Positions 24,896-34,654 of a stretch of DNA of 64,000 nt are shown one piece after another. Position 1 is the first letter of the stretch, and every line of letters begins with the position of its first letter. Below the pieces are notes generated by a model. The model saw only the letters and a list, made by a program, of their open reading frames with translations, made no database searches and was not told the origin of the DNA. Source of the DNA: Kitasatospora cinereorecta (lineage in GTDB: Bacteria > Actinomycetota > Actinomycetes > Streptomycetales > Streptomycetaceae); the NCBI RefSeq assembly GCF_024172095.1, contig NZ_JAMZDX010000004.1, forward strand, positions 1,096,780 through 1,160,779, written 5' to 3'. The translations under genes were made by a program, and so were the position numbers.

Positions 24896-24920
24896 TATCG
24901 CGGATGTCCGGCCCCACCGC

Positions 24921-26387
24921 TTACGCCGGGCAGCCGCTGTCGGCGATCACGAAGTACCCGGCCGAGGTCTCCTCCAGGGTGTGCGTGGTGTAGAGGTTCC
25001 ACAGGCCCATGCTCTGGTTCGAGCCGTTGGCGTAGGCGTACCCGCCGCTCTGGTGCGCCCGCCCGGCCGCCACCTGGTTGTAGTTGTTGTCGGTGTGGCA
25101 GGTGGGCCGGAAGCCGGTGGTGGTCGCCGTCACCGCCGCCGACCGGGCCCCCTCCGCGCCGGTGGAGTCCACGGCCGCCACGGTGTACGCGTACGCGGAG
25201 CCCGCGGCCAGCCCGGTGTCGGTGTACGCCGTCCCGGTCGCGGAGCCGACCCGGGCGGAGCCGCGGTAGACGGCGTACGAGGCCGCGCCGGCCACCGCCG
25301 ACCAGCTCAGCGAGGCGGTGGTGTCGGTGGCGCCGGTGACGCCCAGGCCGCTCGGGGCGGGCAGGCCGGTGGTGCCGCCGCCCGGGGCGGAGCCGTCGAG
25401 GCCCCAGAACAGACCGGTCCGGTACGTCGAGCAGATGGTGTCCAGGTAGTACGTGCCGGTCGCGCCGCACTGCCCGGTGCCGCTGCCCGGGTCCACCGCG
25501 AGGCCGTGCGCCATGCCGGCGATCGAGTACAGCTCGACCGCGGGCCGTCCGGCCGCGTCGTCGTACTCGCTGAGCGTGGTACCTCCGTTCAGGCTGAGGG
25601 TCGCGGACGCGGTCTGCCCGATGCCCCACACGTCGGTCCACTGGTCGCGCAGCTCGGTGCCGTTGACCGGTTTCACGGTGGTGTCGGCGGTGCCCTGCCA
25701 GATCGCCACCCGCGGCCACGGCCCGCTCCAGCCGGGGTACGAGCCGCGCACCTTGTCGCCCCACTGGCGCGGGGTCAGGCCCTGGTCGTTGTACTGGCAG
25801 CCGGACGCCGCCGTGGAGGAGGTCGCGCACTGCGCCGGGATGCCGGAGTCGACCGCGCCGCCGGCGAACACGTCCGGGTAGTCGGCCAGCAGGTCGGCGG
25901 CCATCCCGCCGCCCGCCGACAGGCCGGTCACGTACACCCGGCCGGGGTCGCTGCCGTACAGCGCGAGCGCCTTGTCGACCATCTGCTTCACCGACAGCGC
26001 CTCGCCGTTGCCCCGGGTGGACTGCGCCGGGTTGAACCAGCGGAAGCAGGACAGTGCGTTGTTCGCCGAACTCGTCTGCGGGTAGACCACCGCGAAGCCC
26101 CACTGGTCGGCGTACTGCGCCCAGCCCGCGTGCCCGTGGTAGTCGCTCGCGCTCTGCGAGCAGCCGTGCAGGGCCACCACCAGCGGGCGCCCGCTCGCCA
26201 GGCCGGTCGGCGCGTAGGCGTACATCGCCAGGTTGCCGGGGTTGGAGCCGAAGCCGGTCACCTGGGTCAGCGCGGCGGCCGAGGCGGTCGGCGCGGTGGC
26301 GGTGAGCAGCCCGGCGGCGAGCGCGAGGGCGCCGACGGCGGCGGAGATGAGTCGGTGGAGGCGGCGGGGTCCGGTCCGAGATGCCAT
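24921..26387 (-). CDS. Secreted PHB-depolymerase-family esterase with Fn3 domain
   Basis: 488 residues. Signal peptide to about residue 37 (basic start, ALALAAGLL core, ASA). The catalytic domain of the extracellular polyhydroxybutyrate depolymerase type has VVALHGCSQSASDYH, the lipase box GLSAGG (S157), and a late His in SIAGMAHGLAVD. A linker leads to a fibronectin type III domain (about 345-430; PSGLGVTGATDTTASLSWSA). The C-terminal Cys-flanked segment (about 432-488) resembles the substrate-binding domain of such depolymerases. It should hydrolyse polyhydroxyalkanoate or similar esters outside the cell. No operon partner. Confidence 0.85.
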   Translation of the reverse strand: MASRTGPRRLHRLISAAVGALALAAGLLTATAPTASAAALTQVTGFGSNPGNLAMYAYAPTGLASGRPLVVALHGCSQSASDYHGHAGWAQYADQWGFAVVYPQTSSANNALSCFRWFNPAQSTRGNGEALSVKQMVDKALALYGSDPGRVYVTGLSAGGGMAADLLADYPDVFAGGAVDSGIPAQCATSSTAASGCQYNDQGLTPRQWGDKVRGSYPGWSGPWPRVAIWQGTADTTVKPVNGTELRDQWTDVWGIGQTASATLSLNGGTTLSEYDDAAGRPAVELYSIAGMAHGLAVDPGSGTGQCGATGTYYLDTICSTYRTGLFWGLDGSAPGGGTTGLPAPSGLGVTGATDTTASLSWSAVAGAASYAVYRGSARVGSATGTAYTDTGLAAGSAYAYTVAAVDSTGAEGARSAAVTATTTGFRPTCHTDNNYNQVAAGRAHQSGGYAYANGSNQSMGLWNLYTTHTLEETSAGYFVIADSGCPA

Positions 26388-26483
26388 GGGGACGCTCCGG
26401 GGTGGGGGTGGGGGTTGTGACGTGCATCATCGGAGCCCCGCCGCCCACCCGGTAATGGTCGTGCGATCCATCTCGCACTCCGC

Positions 26484-27980
26484 TCACATGTGACGCTCCG
26501 CCACCGCCCGGCGCCGCGGCCGGATCCCGCCCAGCGCCAGACCCGCCGCCGTCCCGAGCAGGGCGCCGCCGAACGCCAGGGCCGACGCCGCCGACCAGCT
26601 GGGCACGGTGCCGTGGGCCCACAGCAGGTACGGCGCCAGGGCCGCCGCCCCGAACACCGCGCCGAGCAGCACCGGCCCCGGGGAGGGGCGGCTCAGCCCG
26701 CCGAGTTCGCGCCACAGCAGTCCCAGGAACAGGAGCAGCCACAGCGACAGCACGGACACCACGGCGAGCGTCAGCGCGCCCGGCACCCGCCAGTACAGCC
26801 ACGCCGCCAACATCCAGGCGAGCAGCAGCGCCTCACTGAACGCCAGGCCGCCGGCGAACCGGCGGCGGCGGTCGGGCGGTGCGCTGCGCACCCGGCGGGC
26901 GCCGACGGCGGCGAGAGCGGCTGCCCAGCCCACGGTGACGGCCACCGGCAGGCCCCTCCCCCAGTCGCGCGGTACGGCTGCGACGGCTGGGCGCTTCGGG
27001 TACCGCCGCACCGACCAGGAGCCGTCCGGCCCGCGGACGGCCAGTCCCCACCCCGGGTACTGGGCGAGCACGAACTCGCCGCCGTCGGTGTCGACCAGCA
27101 GCACCTGTGCCGGTCGCAGGTAGTCGCGGAGGGTGTCGTCCCACTGCGGACGGTCCGGATCGGCCGAGGTGCCCGTCGAGGTCGGCGCCGGGTGGGGCCT
27201 GGCCGGGGAGAGACCCCACGCGGGGAACGGGTCGAAGGCGGGCTGCCAGCTCGCCCCGCCGTCCTCGCTCACCTCGACCGCCGAGTGGTCGTCGAGCAGC
27301 CGGTAGCAGCGGGTCACGAGGGTCCGGGAACAGTGGCCCGCGGCGGGCGGCGGGCTGTCGTCCCGCGGGCCCGGGTCCTGCTCCAGCAGCGTCCAGGTGG
27401 TGCCGCCGTCGTCCGTGGTCCACCGGTCCTTGTCGACGTCCAGCACCGGGCGGCCCGCGGCGCTCCACAGCTCGTAGTGCTTGGGTATCTCGGAGGTGGC
27501 CGCCATCGCCAGGACCGCCAGCGGGACCGCCACCACCGCCAGCGACTCCCGCCAGCGGGCGGGGCGGCGGCTGCGCCGCCACAGCCACCAGGCCACCGCG
27601 AGCAGCGGAAGGGCCATCAGATCGGCCGGATCGCCCTTGATCCGACTGGGGACGCCGCTCGACGACCAGATCGCGGAGGCGATCGCACCGCCCGCCGGCC
27701 CGGACTTGGCCAGCGTGAACGCCACCGCCGTACCGGCCACGCCGAACAGCGCCGGCCCGTCGCCGCGCAGCCGCAGCAGGGGCGTGACCAGCAGCGCCAG
27801 CATCGGCGGCGCGACCAGCATCCACGCCAGGTCGCTGAGCTTGCCGGTGACCGCGCCCGGCCACCGCTCCTTGCCCACCCCGTCGTTGAACAGCAGCACC
27901 AGCACCGCGAGCACCGTCCCCGGCTGCCCGCTCCAGCGCAGCACCGCCCGGACCGCGGCCCATTCCCCCGTCGTCGCCAT
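26484..27980 (-). CDS. Large membrane protein with BNR-like loop, unknown
   Basis: 498 residues. About five membrane helices come first (VLAVLVLLFNDGVGKE to SLAVVAVPLAVLAMAA). An outer domain of about 200 residues contains DDGGTTW and EDGGASW, the Asp-box pattern of BNR/sialidase or photosystem-stability-type propellers. Four or more C-terminal helices follow (PVAVTVGWAAALAAV; LLAWMLAAWLYW; LAVVSVLSLWLLLFLGLLW; SAASALAFGGALLGTAAGLAL). I do not recognise a named family. The start at 27980 has GGGAGA 9-14 bases upstream. It is divergent from hypX. Confidence 0.65.
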   Translation of the reverse strand: MATTGEWAAVRAVLRWSGQPGTVLAVLVLLFNDGVGKERWPGAVTGKLSDLAWMLVAPPMLALLVTPLLRLRGDGPALFGVAGTAVAFTLAKSGPAGGAIASAIWSSSGVPSRIKGDPADLMALPLLAVAWWLWRRSRRPARWRESLAVVAVPLAVLAMAATSEIPKHYELWSAAGRPVLDVDKDRWTTDDGGTTWTLLEQDPGPRDDSPPPAAGHCSRTLVTRCYRLLDDHSAVEVSEDGGASWQPAFDPFPAWGLSPARPHPAPTSTGTSADPDRPQWDDTLRDYLRPAQVLLVDTDGGEFVLAQYPGWGLAVRGPDGSWSVRRYPKRPAVAAVPRDWGRGLPVAVTVGWAAALAAVGARRVRSAPPDRRRRFAGGLAFSEALLLAWMLAAWLYWRVPGALTLAVVSVLSLWLLLFLGLLWRELGGLSRPSPGPVLLGAVFGAAALAPYLLWAHGTVPSWSAASALAFGGALLGTAAGLALGGIRPRRRAVAERHM

Positions 27981-28080
27981 GGCGTACGAGTCTCCCGCTC
28001 CCCGATCACGCTTCCGGCACGCCGAGGTCCCGGTCCGCTTCCGTCCGGGTGGACCTCGGCGGGTGGGCGCGAGTGTTGCC

Positions 28081-28096
28081 GCCGCCTTCGGGCGGC
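28081..28096. promoter_or_regulatory. UUCG-loop hairpin in the divergent region before hypX
   Basis: GCCGCC, TTCG, GGCGGC: a 6-bp stem with the exceptionally stable UUCG tetraloop, 55 bases before the hypX start. A tandem pair of GATGGTGGTC follows at 28104-28123. The role is uncertain. Confidence 0.35.
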
Positions 28097-28151
28097 CGCG
28101 GCCGATGGTGGTCGATGGTGGTCGACGATCCGCCACCGTCCGGAGGTCGCC

Positions 28152-29858
28152 ATGCGCATCCTGTTCCTCGTCAGCGCGTTCAACAGTCTCAGCCAGCGGC
28201 TCCATGCCGAACTGCGGGACCTGCGGCACACCGTCGAGGTCCACGTGGCCGGGGACGAGGGGGCGCTCCGCGCGGCGCTCGACCGGTTCGGGCCTGACCT
28301 GGTGCTGGCGCCGATGCTGAAGTCGGCCGTCCCCGAGGACGTCTGGTCGGCGTACACCTGCCTGATCGTCCATCCGGGCCCGCCGGGCGACCGGGGTCCT
28401 TCCTCGCTCGACCGGGCGGTCCAGGACGGGGTCGCCGAGTGGGGGGTGACGGTGCTCCAGGCGGAGCGGGAGATGGACGCCGGACCGGTCTGGGCGTCCG
28501 CGTCCTGTCCGCTGCCGCCGGGATGCGCCAAGAGCGACCTGTACCGGGGCGAGGTGGCGGACGCGGCGGTGGCGGCCGCGCTGCTCGCCGTGGAGCGCTT
28601 CGCCGCCGGCGGGTACCGGCCGCAGCCGCAGCACGGCCCCGGCTGGCGGGAGCCGATCCGCACCCGGCCGTACCTGCGCCAGGAGCAGCGCCGGATCGAC
28701 TGGTCCGCCGACCCGACCGAAGCCGTGCTGCGCCGGCTGCGCGCCGCGGACTCCCAGCCGGGCGTGCTGGACGAGCTGCTGGGCGCCGAGTGGTACCTGC
28801 ACGGCGGGCACCCGGAGCCGGAGCTGCGCGGCCGCCCGGGCGCACTGCTCGCCACCCGGTCCGGGGCGGTGTGCCGGGCCACCGCGGACGGCGCGGTGTG
28901 GATCCCGGAGCTGCGCCGGCGGCGCACCCCGGGCGGACCGGAGACCTTCAAACTGCCCGCGGTGACGGCGCTCGGGGCGCTGCTGCCGAGGGTGCCGGAG
29001 GTACTGGCCCCGCTGATGGGGGCCGAGGGCCGCGCCCCGGCCTGGACGGACATCGGCTACCGCGAGGAGGGCCCGGTGGGCTTCCTGCGCTTCTCCTTCC
29101 CGGGCGGCGCGATGTCCACCGACCACTGCCGGCGGCTGCTGGACGCGTACCGCTTCGCGCTGGGCCGGCCGACCTCGGTGCTGGTGCTGGGCGGCGGGCG
29201 GGACTTCTTCTCCAACGGCATCCACCTGAACGTGATCGAGGCGGCGGCCGACCTGGCCCGCGAGTCCTGGGCGAACATCACCGCCATCGACGACCTGGTG
29301 GCGGAGGTGCTGACCACGACCGACCGGCTGGTGGTGGCGGCGCTCGGCGGCAACGCGGCGGCCGGCGGGGTGATGCTGGCGCTGGCCGCCGACGAGGTGT
29401 GGTGCCGTCAGGGCGCGGTGCTCAACCCGCACTACCGGCTGATGGGCCTGTACGGGTCGGAGTACTGGACGTACAGCCTGCCGCGCCGGGTGGGGGCGGC
29501 CGAGGCGGAACGGCTGACCGAACGGGCGCAGCCGGTGTCGGCCGAGGCCGCGCACCGGATCGGCCTGGTGGACCGGGTGCTCGCCTGTGCGCCGGCGGAC
29601 TTCGGTCCGACGGCGGCCCACCTGGCGGGCCTGCTGGCGGCCTCGCCGACGGTGCAGGACCGGATCGCCGCGAAGAAGGCGGCCCGCGACGCGGACGAGC
29701 GGGCCCGGCCGCTGGCCGCCTACCGGGAGGAGGAGCTGGCGGTGATGCGCCGCCAGTTCCGCGACCCCGCCGCGCCGTACCACGCCCTGCGGGCCGCCTT
29801 CGTCCGCAAGCGCCCGGCACCCGCCGGGGCGGCCGCCCTGTGCTCCGGGGAGCACTGA
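28152..29858 (+). CDS. hypX: HypX/HoxX hydrogenase maturation protein (CO-ligand synthesis)
   Basis: 568 residues in two modules. The N-terminal 10-formyl-THF-binding formyltransferase-like domain (about 1-250) has the HypX signature HPGPPGDRGPSSLDRAV. The C-terminal crotonase-like domain (about 295-520) has VLVLGGGRDFFSNGIHLN and LGGNAAAGGVMLALAADEVW. Family knowledge: HypX makes the CO ligand of the NiFe active site from formyl-THF in air-grown cells. CGGAGG precedes the ATG. It lies 133 bases before the small-subunit gene and is co-directional, so it may have its own promoter or share one with the hydrogenase. Confidence 0.88.
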   Translation: MRILFLVSAFNSLSQRLHAELRDLRHTVEVHVAGDEGALRAALDRFGPDLVLAPMLKSAVPEDVWSAYTCLIVHPGPPGDRGPSSLDRAVQDGVAEWGVTVLQAEREMDAGPVWASASCPLPPGCAKSDLYRGEVADAAVAAALLAVERFAAGGYRPQPQHGPGWREPIRTRPYLRQEQRRIDWSADPTEAVLRRLRAADSQPGVLDELLGAEWYLHGGHPEPELRGRPGALLATRSGAVCRATADGAVWIPELRRRRTPGGPETFKLPAVTALGALLPRVPEVLAPLMGAEGRAPAWTDIGYREEGPVGFLRFSFPGGAMSTDHCRRLLDAYRFALGRPTSVLVLGGGRDFFSNGIHLNVIEAAADLARESWANITAIDDLVAEVLTTTDRLVVAALGGNAAAGGVMLALAADEVWCRQGAVLNPHYRLMGLYGSEYWTYSLPRRVGAAEAERLTERAQPVSAEAAHRIGLVDRVLACAPADFGPTAAHLAGLLAASPTVQDRIAAKKAARDADERARPLAAYREEELAVMRRQFRDPAAPYHALRAAFVRKRPAPAGAAALCSGEH

Positions 29859-29991
29859 CCCGAACGGCCCCGCCGGGTTGCGTCCCTTCGGGCGACCCCT
29901 TCGGCTTTCCGGACCGGCGTTCGATCCGAAGCGTTGCTATGACTGTCTTTGAGCCATTTCGTCCGGCTCCCATCCCCGAGGAGGCATCCTC

Positions 29992-31038
<1,047 letters not shown>

Positions 31039-31045
31039 CGTCCGA

Positions 31046-31073
31046 GGGCCGCACGCCCACCGGCGTGCGGCCC
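31046..31073 (+). promoter_or_regulatory. 12-bp hairpin between small- and large-subunit genes
   Basis: GGGCCGCACGCC (31046-31057) and its perfect complement (31062-31073) with a 4-base loop start 7 bases after the hhyS stop. The downstream large-subunit gene must be expressed, so this is more likely an attenuator or an mRNA-stabilising element than a full terminator. Confidence 0.65.
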
Positions 31074-31120
31074 GTCGCCGCCGACCTCCCCCACCCGTAG
31101 AGAAGGGCACGACACAGACG

Positions 31121-32905
31121 ATGGCAACGACCACCCCGGCGGCCGGCGACGGCAGCGGCCTGACGGAGATGTCCTGGGACCCGATCACCCGGATCGTGGG
31201 CAGCCTGGGCATCCACACGAAGATCGACTTCAAGCAGAAGCGGGTCGCGGAGTGCTACAGCACCTCGTCCGTGTTCCGCGGCTACAGCGTCTTCATGCGC
31301 GGCAAGGACCCGCGCGACGCCCACTTCATCACCAGCCGCATCTGCGGCATCTGCGGCGACAACCACGCCACCTGTTCGGTCTACACGCAGAACATGGCGT
31401 ACGGCGTGAAGCCGCCGCACCTCGGCGAGTGGATCATCAACCTCGGCGAGGCCGCCGAGTACATGTTCGACCACAACATCTTCCAGGAGAACCTGGTCGG
31501 GGTCGACTACTGCGAGAAGATGGTCCGCGAGACCAACCCGGGCGTCCTGGAGCTGGCCGAGCGCACCGAGGCGCCGCACGCCGGCGACCACGGGTACAAG
31601 ACCATCGCCGACATCATGCGCTCGCTCAACCCGATCGAGGGCGAGTTCTACCGCGAGGCGCTGCAGGTCAGCCGCTACACCCGGGAGATGTTCTGCCTGA
31701 TGGAGGGCCGCCACGTGCACCCCTCCACGCTCTACCCGGGCGGCGTGGGCACGGTGGCCACCGTCCAGCTGTTCACCGACTACCTGACCCGCCTGATGCG
31801 GTACGTGGAGTTCATGAAGAAGGTCGTGCCGCTCCACGACGACCTGTTCGACTTCTTCTACCAGGCCCTGCCCGGCTACGAGGAGGTCGGCCGCCGCCGG
31901 GTGCTGCTCGGCTGCTGGGGCAGCCTCAACGACCCCGACCACTGCGACTTCACCTACCGCAACATGACGTCCTGGGGCCGGAAGATGTTCGTCACCCCGG
32001 GCGTGGTGGTGGACGGCAAGCTGGTCACCAACGACCTGACCGAGATCAACCTCGGCATCCGGATCCTGCTCGGCAGCTCGTACTACGAGGACTGGCAGGG
32101 CAAGGAGATGTTCGTCACCCACGACCCGCTGGGCAACCCGGTCGACCCGCGCCACCCGTGGAACCAGCACACCATCCCGCAGCCGCAGAAGCGCAACTTC
32201 GACGACAAGTACAGCTGGGTGATGTCGCCGCGCTGGTTCGACGGCAAGGACTACCTCGCGCTGGACACCGGCGGCGGCCCGATCGCGCGCCTGTGGTCCA
32301 CCGCCCTGTCCGGCCTGGTCGACATCGGCTACGTCAAGGCCACCGGCCACAGCGTCGTGATCAACCTCCCCCGCTCGATGACCAAGCCCGAGGTCACCTT
32401 CGAGTGGAAGATCCCGCAGTGGAGCAACGCCATCGAGCGCAACCGCGCCCGCACCTACTTCCAGGCGTACGCGGCCGCCGCCGCCCTGCACTTCGCCGAG
32501 AAGGCGCTGGACGAGGTCCGGGCCGGGCGCAGCCAGACCTGGGAGCGGTTCGAGGTGCCGGACGAGTCGATCGGCTGCGGCTTCACCGAGGCGGTGCGCG
32601 GCGTCCTCTCGCACCACATGGTGATCCGCGACGGCAAGATCGCCAACTACCACCCGTACCCGCCGACCCCGTGGAACGCCAGCGTCCGCGACAGCTACGG
32701 CACCCCCGGCCCGTACGAGGACGCGGTGCAGAACACCCCGATCTTCGAGGAGAACTCCCCGGAGAACTTCAAGGGCATCGACATCATGCGCGCGGTGCGC
32801 AGCTTCGACCCGTGCCTGCCCTGCGGCGTGCACATGTACGTCGGAGGCGGGCGGACCGTACAGACCATGCACGTGCCCACCGGCCTGAGCGGGCTGACCG
32901 CATGA
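31121..32905 (+). CDS. hhyL: [NiFe] hydrogenase large (catalytic) subunit, group 1h
   Basis: 594 residues holding the NiFe(CN)2CO site. The four Ni ligands are visible: RICGIC at residues 73-78 (C75, C78; H82 follows in GDNHATCS) and DPCLPC near the end (C565, C568, with H571). After H571 there is a 23-residue C-terminal extension, which the maturation endopeptidase encoded at 36102 should remove. LSGLVDIGYVKATGHS and MSPRWFDGKDYLALDTGGGP are characteristic of this group. The stop overlaps the next gene by 4 bases. Known relatives in streptomycetes scavenge atmospheric H2. Confidence 0.93.
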   Translation: MATTTPAAGDGSGLTEMSWDPITRIVGSLGIHTKIDFKQKRVAECYSTSSVFRGYSVFMRGKDPRDAHFITSRICGICGDNHATCSVYTQNMAYGVKPPHLGEWIINLGEAAEYMFDHNIFQENLVGVDYCEKMVRETNPGVLELAERTEAPHAGDHGYKTIADIMRSLNPIEGEFYREALQVSRYTREMFCLMEGRHVHPSTLYPGGVGTVATVQLFTDYLTRLMRYVEFMKKVVPLHDDLFDFFYQALPGYEEVGRRRVLLGCWGSLNDPDHCDFTYRNMTSWGRKMFVTPGVVVDGKLVTNDLTEINLGIRILLGSSYYEDWQGKEMFVTHDPLGNPVDPRHPWNQHTIPQPQKRNFDDKYSWVMSPRWFDGKDYLALDTGGGPIARLWSTALSGLVDIGYVKATGHSVVINLPRSMTKPEVTFEWKIPQWSNAIERNRARTYFQAYAAAAALHFAEKALDEVRAGRSQTWERFEVPDESIGCGFTEAVRGVLSHHMVIRDGKIANYHPYPPTPWNASVRDSYGTPGPYEDAVQNTPIFEENSPENFKGIDIMRAVRSFDPCLPCGVHMYVGGGRTVQTMHVPTGLSGLTA

Positions 32906-33369
32906 CGGCGGAGCAGACCGGGCTGCGGATCCAGGAGGCGCTGGACGCCCTGGCCGGCAGCGGTGCCGAGGAGGCCGGCGAGCAGCTGGTCCGCGACCTG
33001 ATGGCGTTCTACGGCGAGGGGCTGGCCCGGCTGGTGCCGGCGGTGCCCCCGCCGACCCTGGCGCGGCTGCTGGACGATCCGGCGGTGGCCGGGCTGCTGC
33101 TGCTGCACGACCTGCACCCCGAGGACCTCGACGCCCGGATCTCCCGGGCGCTCGACGCGCTGCCGGAGCAGGTCGAGCGGGTCGGCTTCGACCCGGCGAG
33201 CGGCACGCTGCGGCTGCGCCGGACCGCCTCCGGCTGCGGGTGCGGCGAGCAGGAGGTGGAGGCCGCGCTCGCCTGCCACGCGCCCGAGGTGACCGCCGTC
33301 GAGCTGGAGCGCGGTCCCCAGCTGCTGCAGATCGCCACCCGTCCGCCGCTGGCCGCGGAGGCCCGATGA
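32902..33369 (+). CDS. NifU-like protein of the hydrogenase operon
   Basis: 155 residues. The C-terminal half (about 85-145) resembles the NifU C-terminal scaffold domain, but the usual CxxC is CGCG within ASGCGCGEQEVEAAL. The N-terminal half is helical (LVRDLMAFYGEGLARLV, LARLLDDPAVAGLLLLHDLHPEDL) and unlike IscU. The start ATG overlaps the large-subunit stop (ATGA). A role in delivering Fe-S clusters to the small subunit is inferred from position and fold; NifU-like genes are a regular companion of group 1h hydrogenases. Confidence 0.8.
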   Translation: MTAEQTGLRIQEALDALAGSGAEEAGEQLVRDLMAFYGEGLARLVPAVPPPTLARLLDDPAVAGLLLLHDLHPEDLDARISRALDALPEQVERVGFDPASGTLRLRRTASGCGCGEQEVEAALACHAPEVTAVELERGPQLLQIATRPPLAAEAR

Positions 33370-34013
33370 GCACCCGTCACATCTCCCGCGCGGGCACCTC
33401 GCTGCTGCGCCGGCTGCGCGAGCCGGCGCCGCCGCAGCCGGAGCGCTGCGAGTTCTGCGGCCGCGACCTGCCGCCCGGCCACCGGCACCTGGTGGACACC
33501 GAGGAGCGGGCGCTGACCTGCGCCTGCACCGCCTGCGGGCTGCTGTTCCAGCAGGCGGGCGCGGCCGGCGGCCGCTACCGCAGCGTGCCCGACCGCTACC
33601 TCACCGACCCGGACCGGGTGCTGGACGAGCGGGCCTGGTCGGTGCTGGGCATCCCGGTCGGCACCGCGTTCCTGTTCCGCAACGCCCGGCTGGAGCGGCT
33701 GGTCGCCCTCTACCCCGGTCCGGCCGGTGCCACCGAGGCCGAACTGGACGACGCCGCCTGGCAGGGCGCGCTCGGCGACAGCCGGCTGGCCGCCGCCCTG
33801 GAACCGGACGTGGAGGCCCTGCTGCTGCGCCGCACCGGCCACCGGGTGGAGTGCTACCTGGTGCCGATCGACGTCTGCTACGAGCTGGTCGGCCGGCTGC
33901 GGCTGTGCTGGCACGGCTTCGACGGCGGCGCCGAGGCGCGCGCCGAGCTGGACTCCTTCTTCGCCCGGTTGGCCGACCGGGCCCGCGACCTGCCCGCGGA
34001 GGTGGTGGCGTGA
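33366..34013 (+). CDS. DUF5947 protein of the hydrogenase operon
   Basis: 215 residues. The N-terminus has a zinc-ribbon or rubredoxin-like Cys set: CEFCGRDL (C28, C31), His at 39-41, and CACTACG (C52, C54, C57). The remainder is an alpha/beta domain with GTAFLFRNARLERLVALYPG, CYLVPIDVCYELVGRLRLCW and an amphipathic C-terminal helix. The biochemical function is unknown; the family occurs almost only in hydrogenase gene clusters, so an assembly or electron-transfer role is inferred. ATGA overlap with the upstream gene and GTGA overlap with the downstream gene. Confidence 0.8.
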   Translation: MSTRHISRAGTSLLRRLREPAPPQPERCEFCGRDLPPGHRHLVDTEERALTCACTACGLLFQQAGAAGGRYRSVPDRYLTDPDRVLDERAWSVLGIPVGTAFLFRNARLERLVALYPGPAGATEAELDDAAWQGALGDSRLAAALEPDVEALLLRRTGHRVECYLVPIDVCYELVGRLRLCWHGFDGGAEARAELDSFFARLADRARDLPAEVVA

Positions 34014-34654
34014 CCGCGCTGTCCTTCACCTGCACCGGCGTGCGCTCCGACCCGTACGCGGCCTCGCCGACCCTGGTGTTCCGGCTGCGGATCACCGGGC
34101 CGCCCGACACCCGGGTGCACGCCCTCGCGCTCCGCTGCCAGCTGCGCATCGAACCGGGCCGCCGCCCGTACGCCCAGGCCGAGGGCGGGCGGCTGACCGA
34201 CCTGTTCGGCGAGCGGGAGCGCTGGGCGACCACGCTCAACCCGATCCAGTTCGCCCAGGTCTCCCTGCTGGTGCCCGGCTTCACCGGGGAGACCGAGGCG
34301 GACCTGGTGGTGCCGTGCAGCTACGACCTGGAGGTGGCCTCGGCCCGCTACTTCCGGGCCCTGGACGGCGGCGAGGTGCCGCTGCTGCTGCTGTTCTCCG
34401 GCACCGCGTTCGCCGGCCCGGCCGGCTTCCAGGTCACCCCGGTGCCGTGGGACCGGGAGACCACCGTACGGATGCCGGTCCGGGTCTGGCGGGAGGCGAT
34501 CGAGCAGCACTTCCCCGGCTGCGGCTGGCTGCGGCTGCCCGACGACCTGATGGACGCGCTGCTCGCCTACCGCTCCCGCCGGGCCCTGCCCTCCTGGGAG
34601 GCCACCGTGCGCGAACTGCTGGCCGCCGCCCCGGTCGCGGAGGTGGTCCGGTGA
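34010..34654 (+). CDS. DUF6084 protein of the hydrogenase operon
   Basis: 214 residues, beta-rich, no signal peptide or membrane helix. Features include LSFTCTGVRSDPYAASPTLV, a long strand pair around VVPCSYDLEVASARYFRALD, LLLLFSGTAFAG, and a C-terminal helix with WREAIEQHFPGCGWLRLPDD. The function is unknown. It has strict translational coupling on both sides (GTGA overlaps). It is predicted to be a maturation or structural accessory of the group 1h enzyme on genomic context only. Confidence 0.78.
   Translation: MTALSFTCTGVRSDPYAASPTLVFRLRITGPPDTRVHALALRCQLRIEPGRRPYAQAEGGRLTDLFGERERWATTLNPIQFAQVSLLVPGFTGETEADLVVPCSYDLEVASARYFRALDGGEVPLLLLFSGTAFAGPAGFQVTPVPWDRETTVRMPVRVWREAIEQHFPGCGWLRLPDDLMDALLAYRSRRALPSWEATVRELLAAAPVAEVVR

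Noticed and set aside
22781..25339. An 852-codon plus-strand frame antisense to the dienoyl-CoA reductase gene
   Set aside because: It is Val/Gly/Ala/Asp-rich shadow sequence with no domain, while the minus strand has complete flavoprotein motifs.
26490..28151. Plus-strand extension of the hypX frame by several hundred codons
   Set aside because: The extension is Arg/Gln/Pro-rich shadow of the minus-strand membrane protein; CGGAGG and the HypX N-terminus fix the start at 28152.
28152..29858. HypX considered as a methionyl-tRNA formyltransferase or an enoyl-CoA hydratase
   Set aside because: The two modules in one chain and the HPGPPGDRGPSSLD signature next to hydrogenase genes fit HypX, not either single-domain enzyme.
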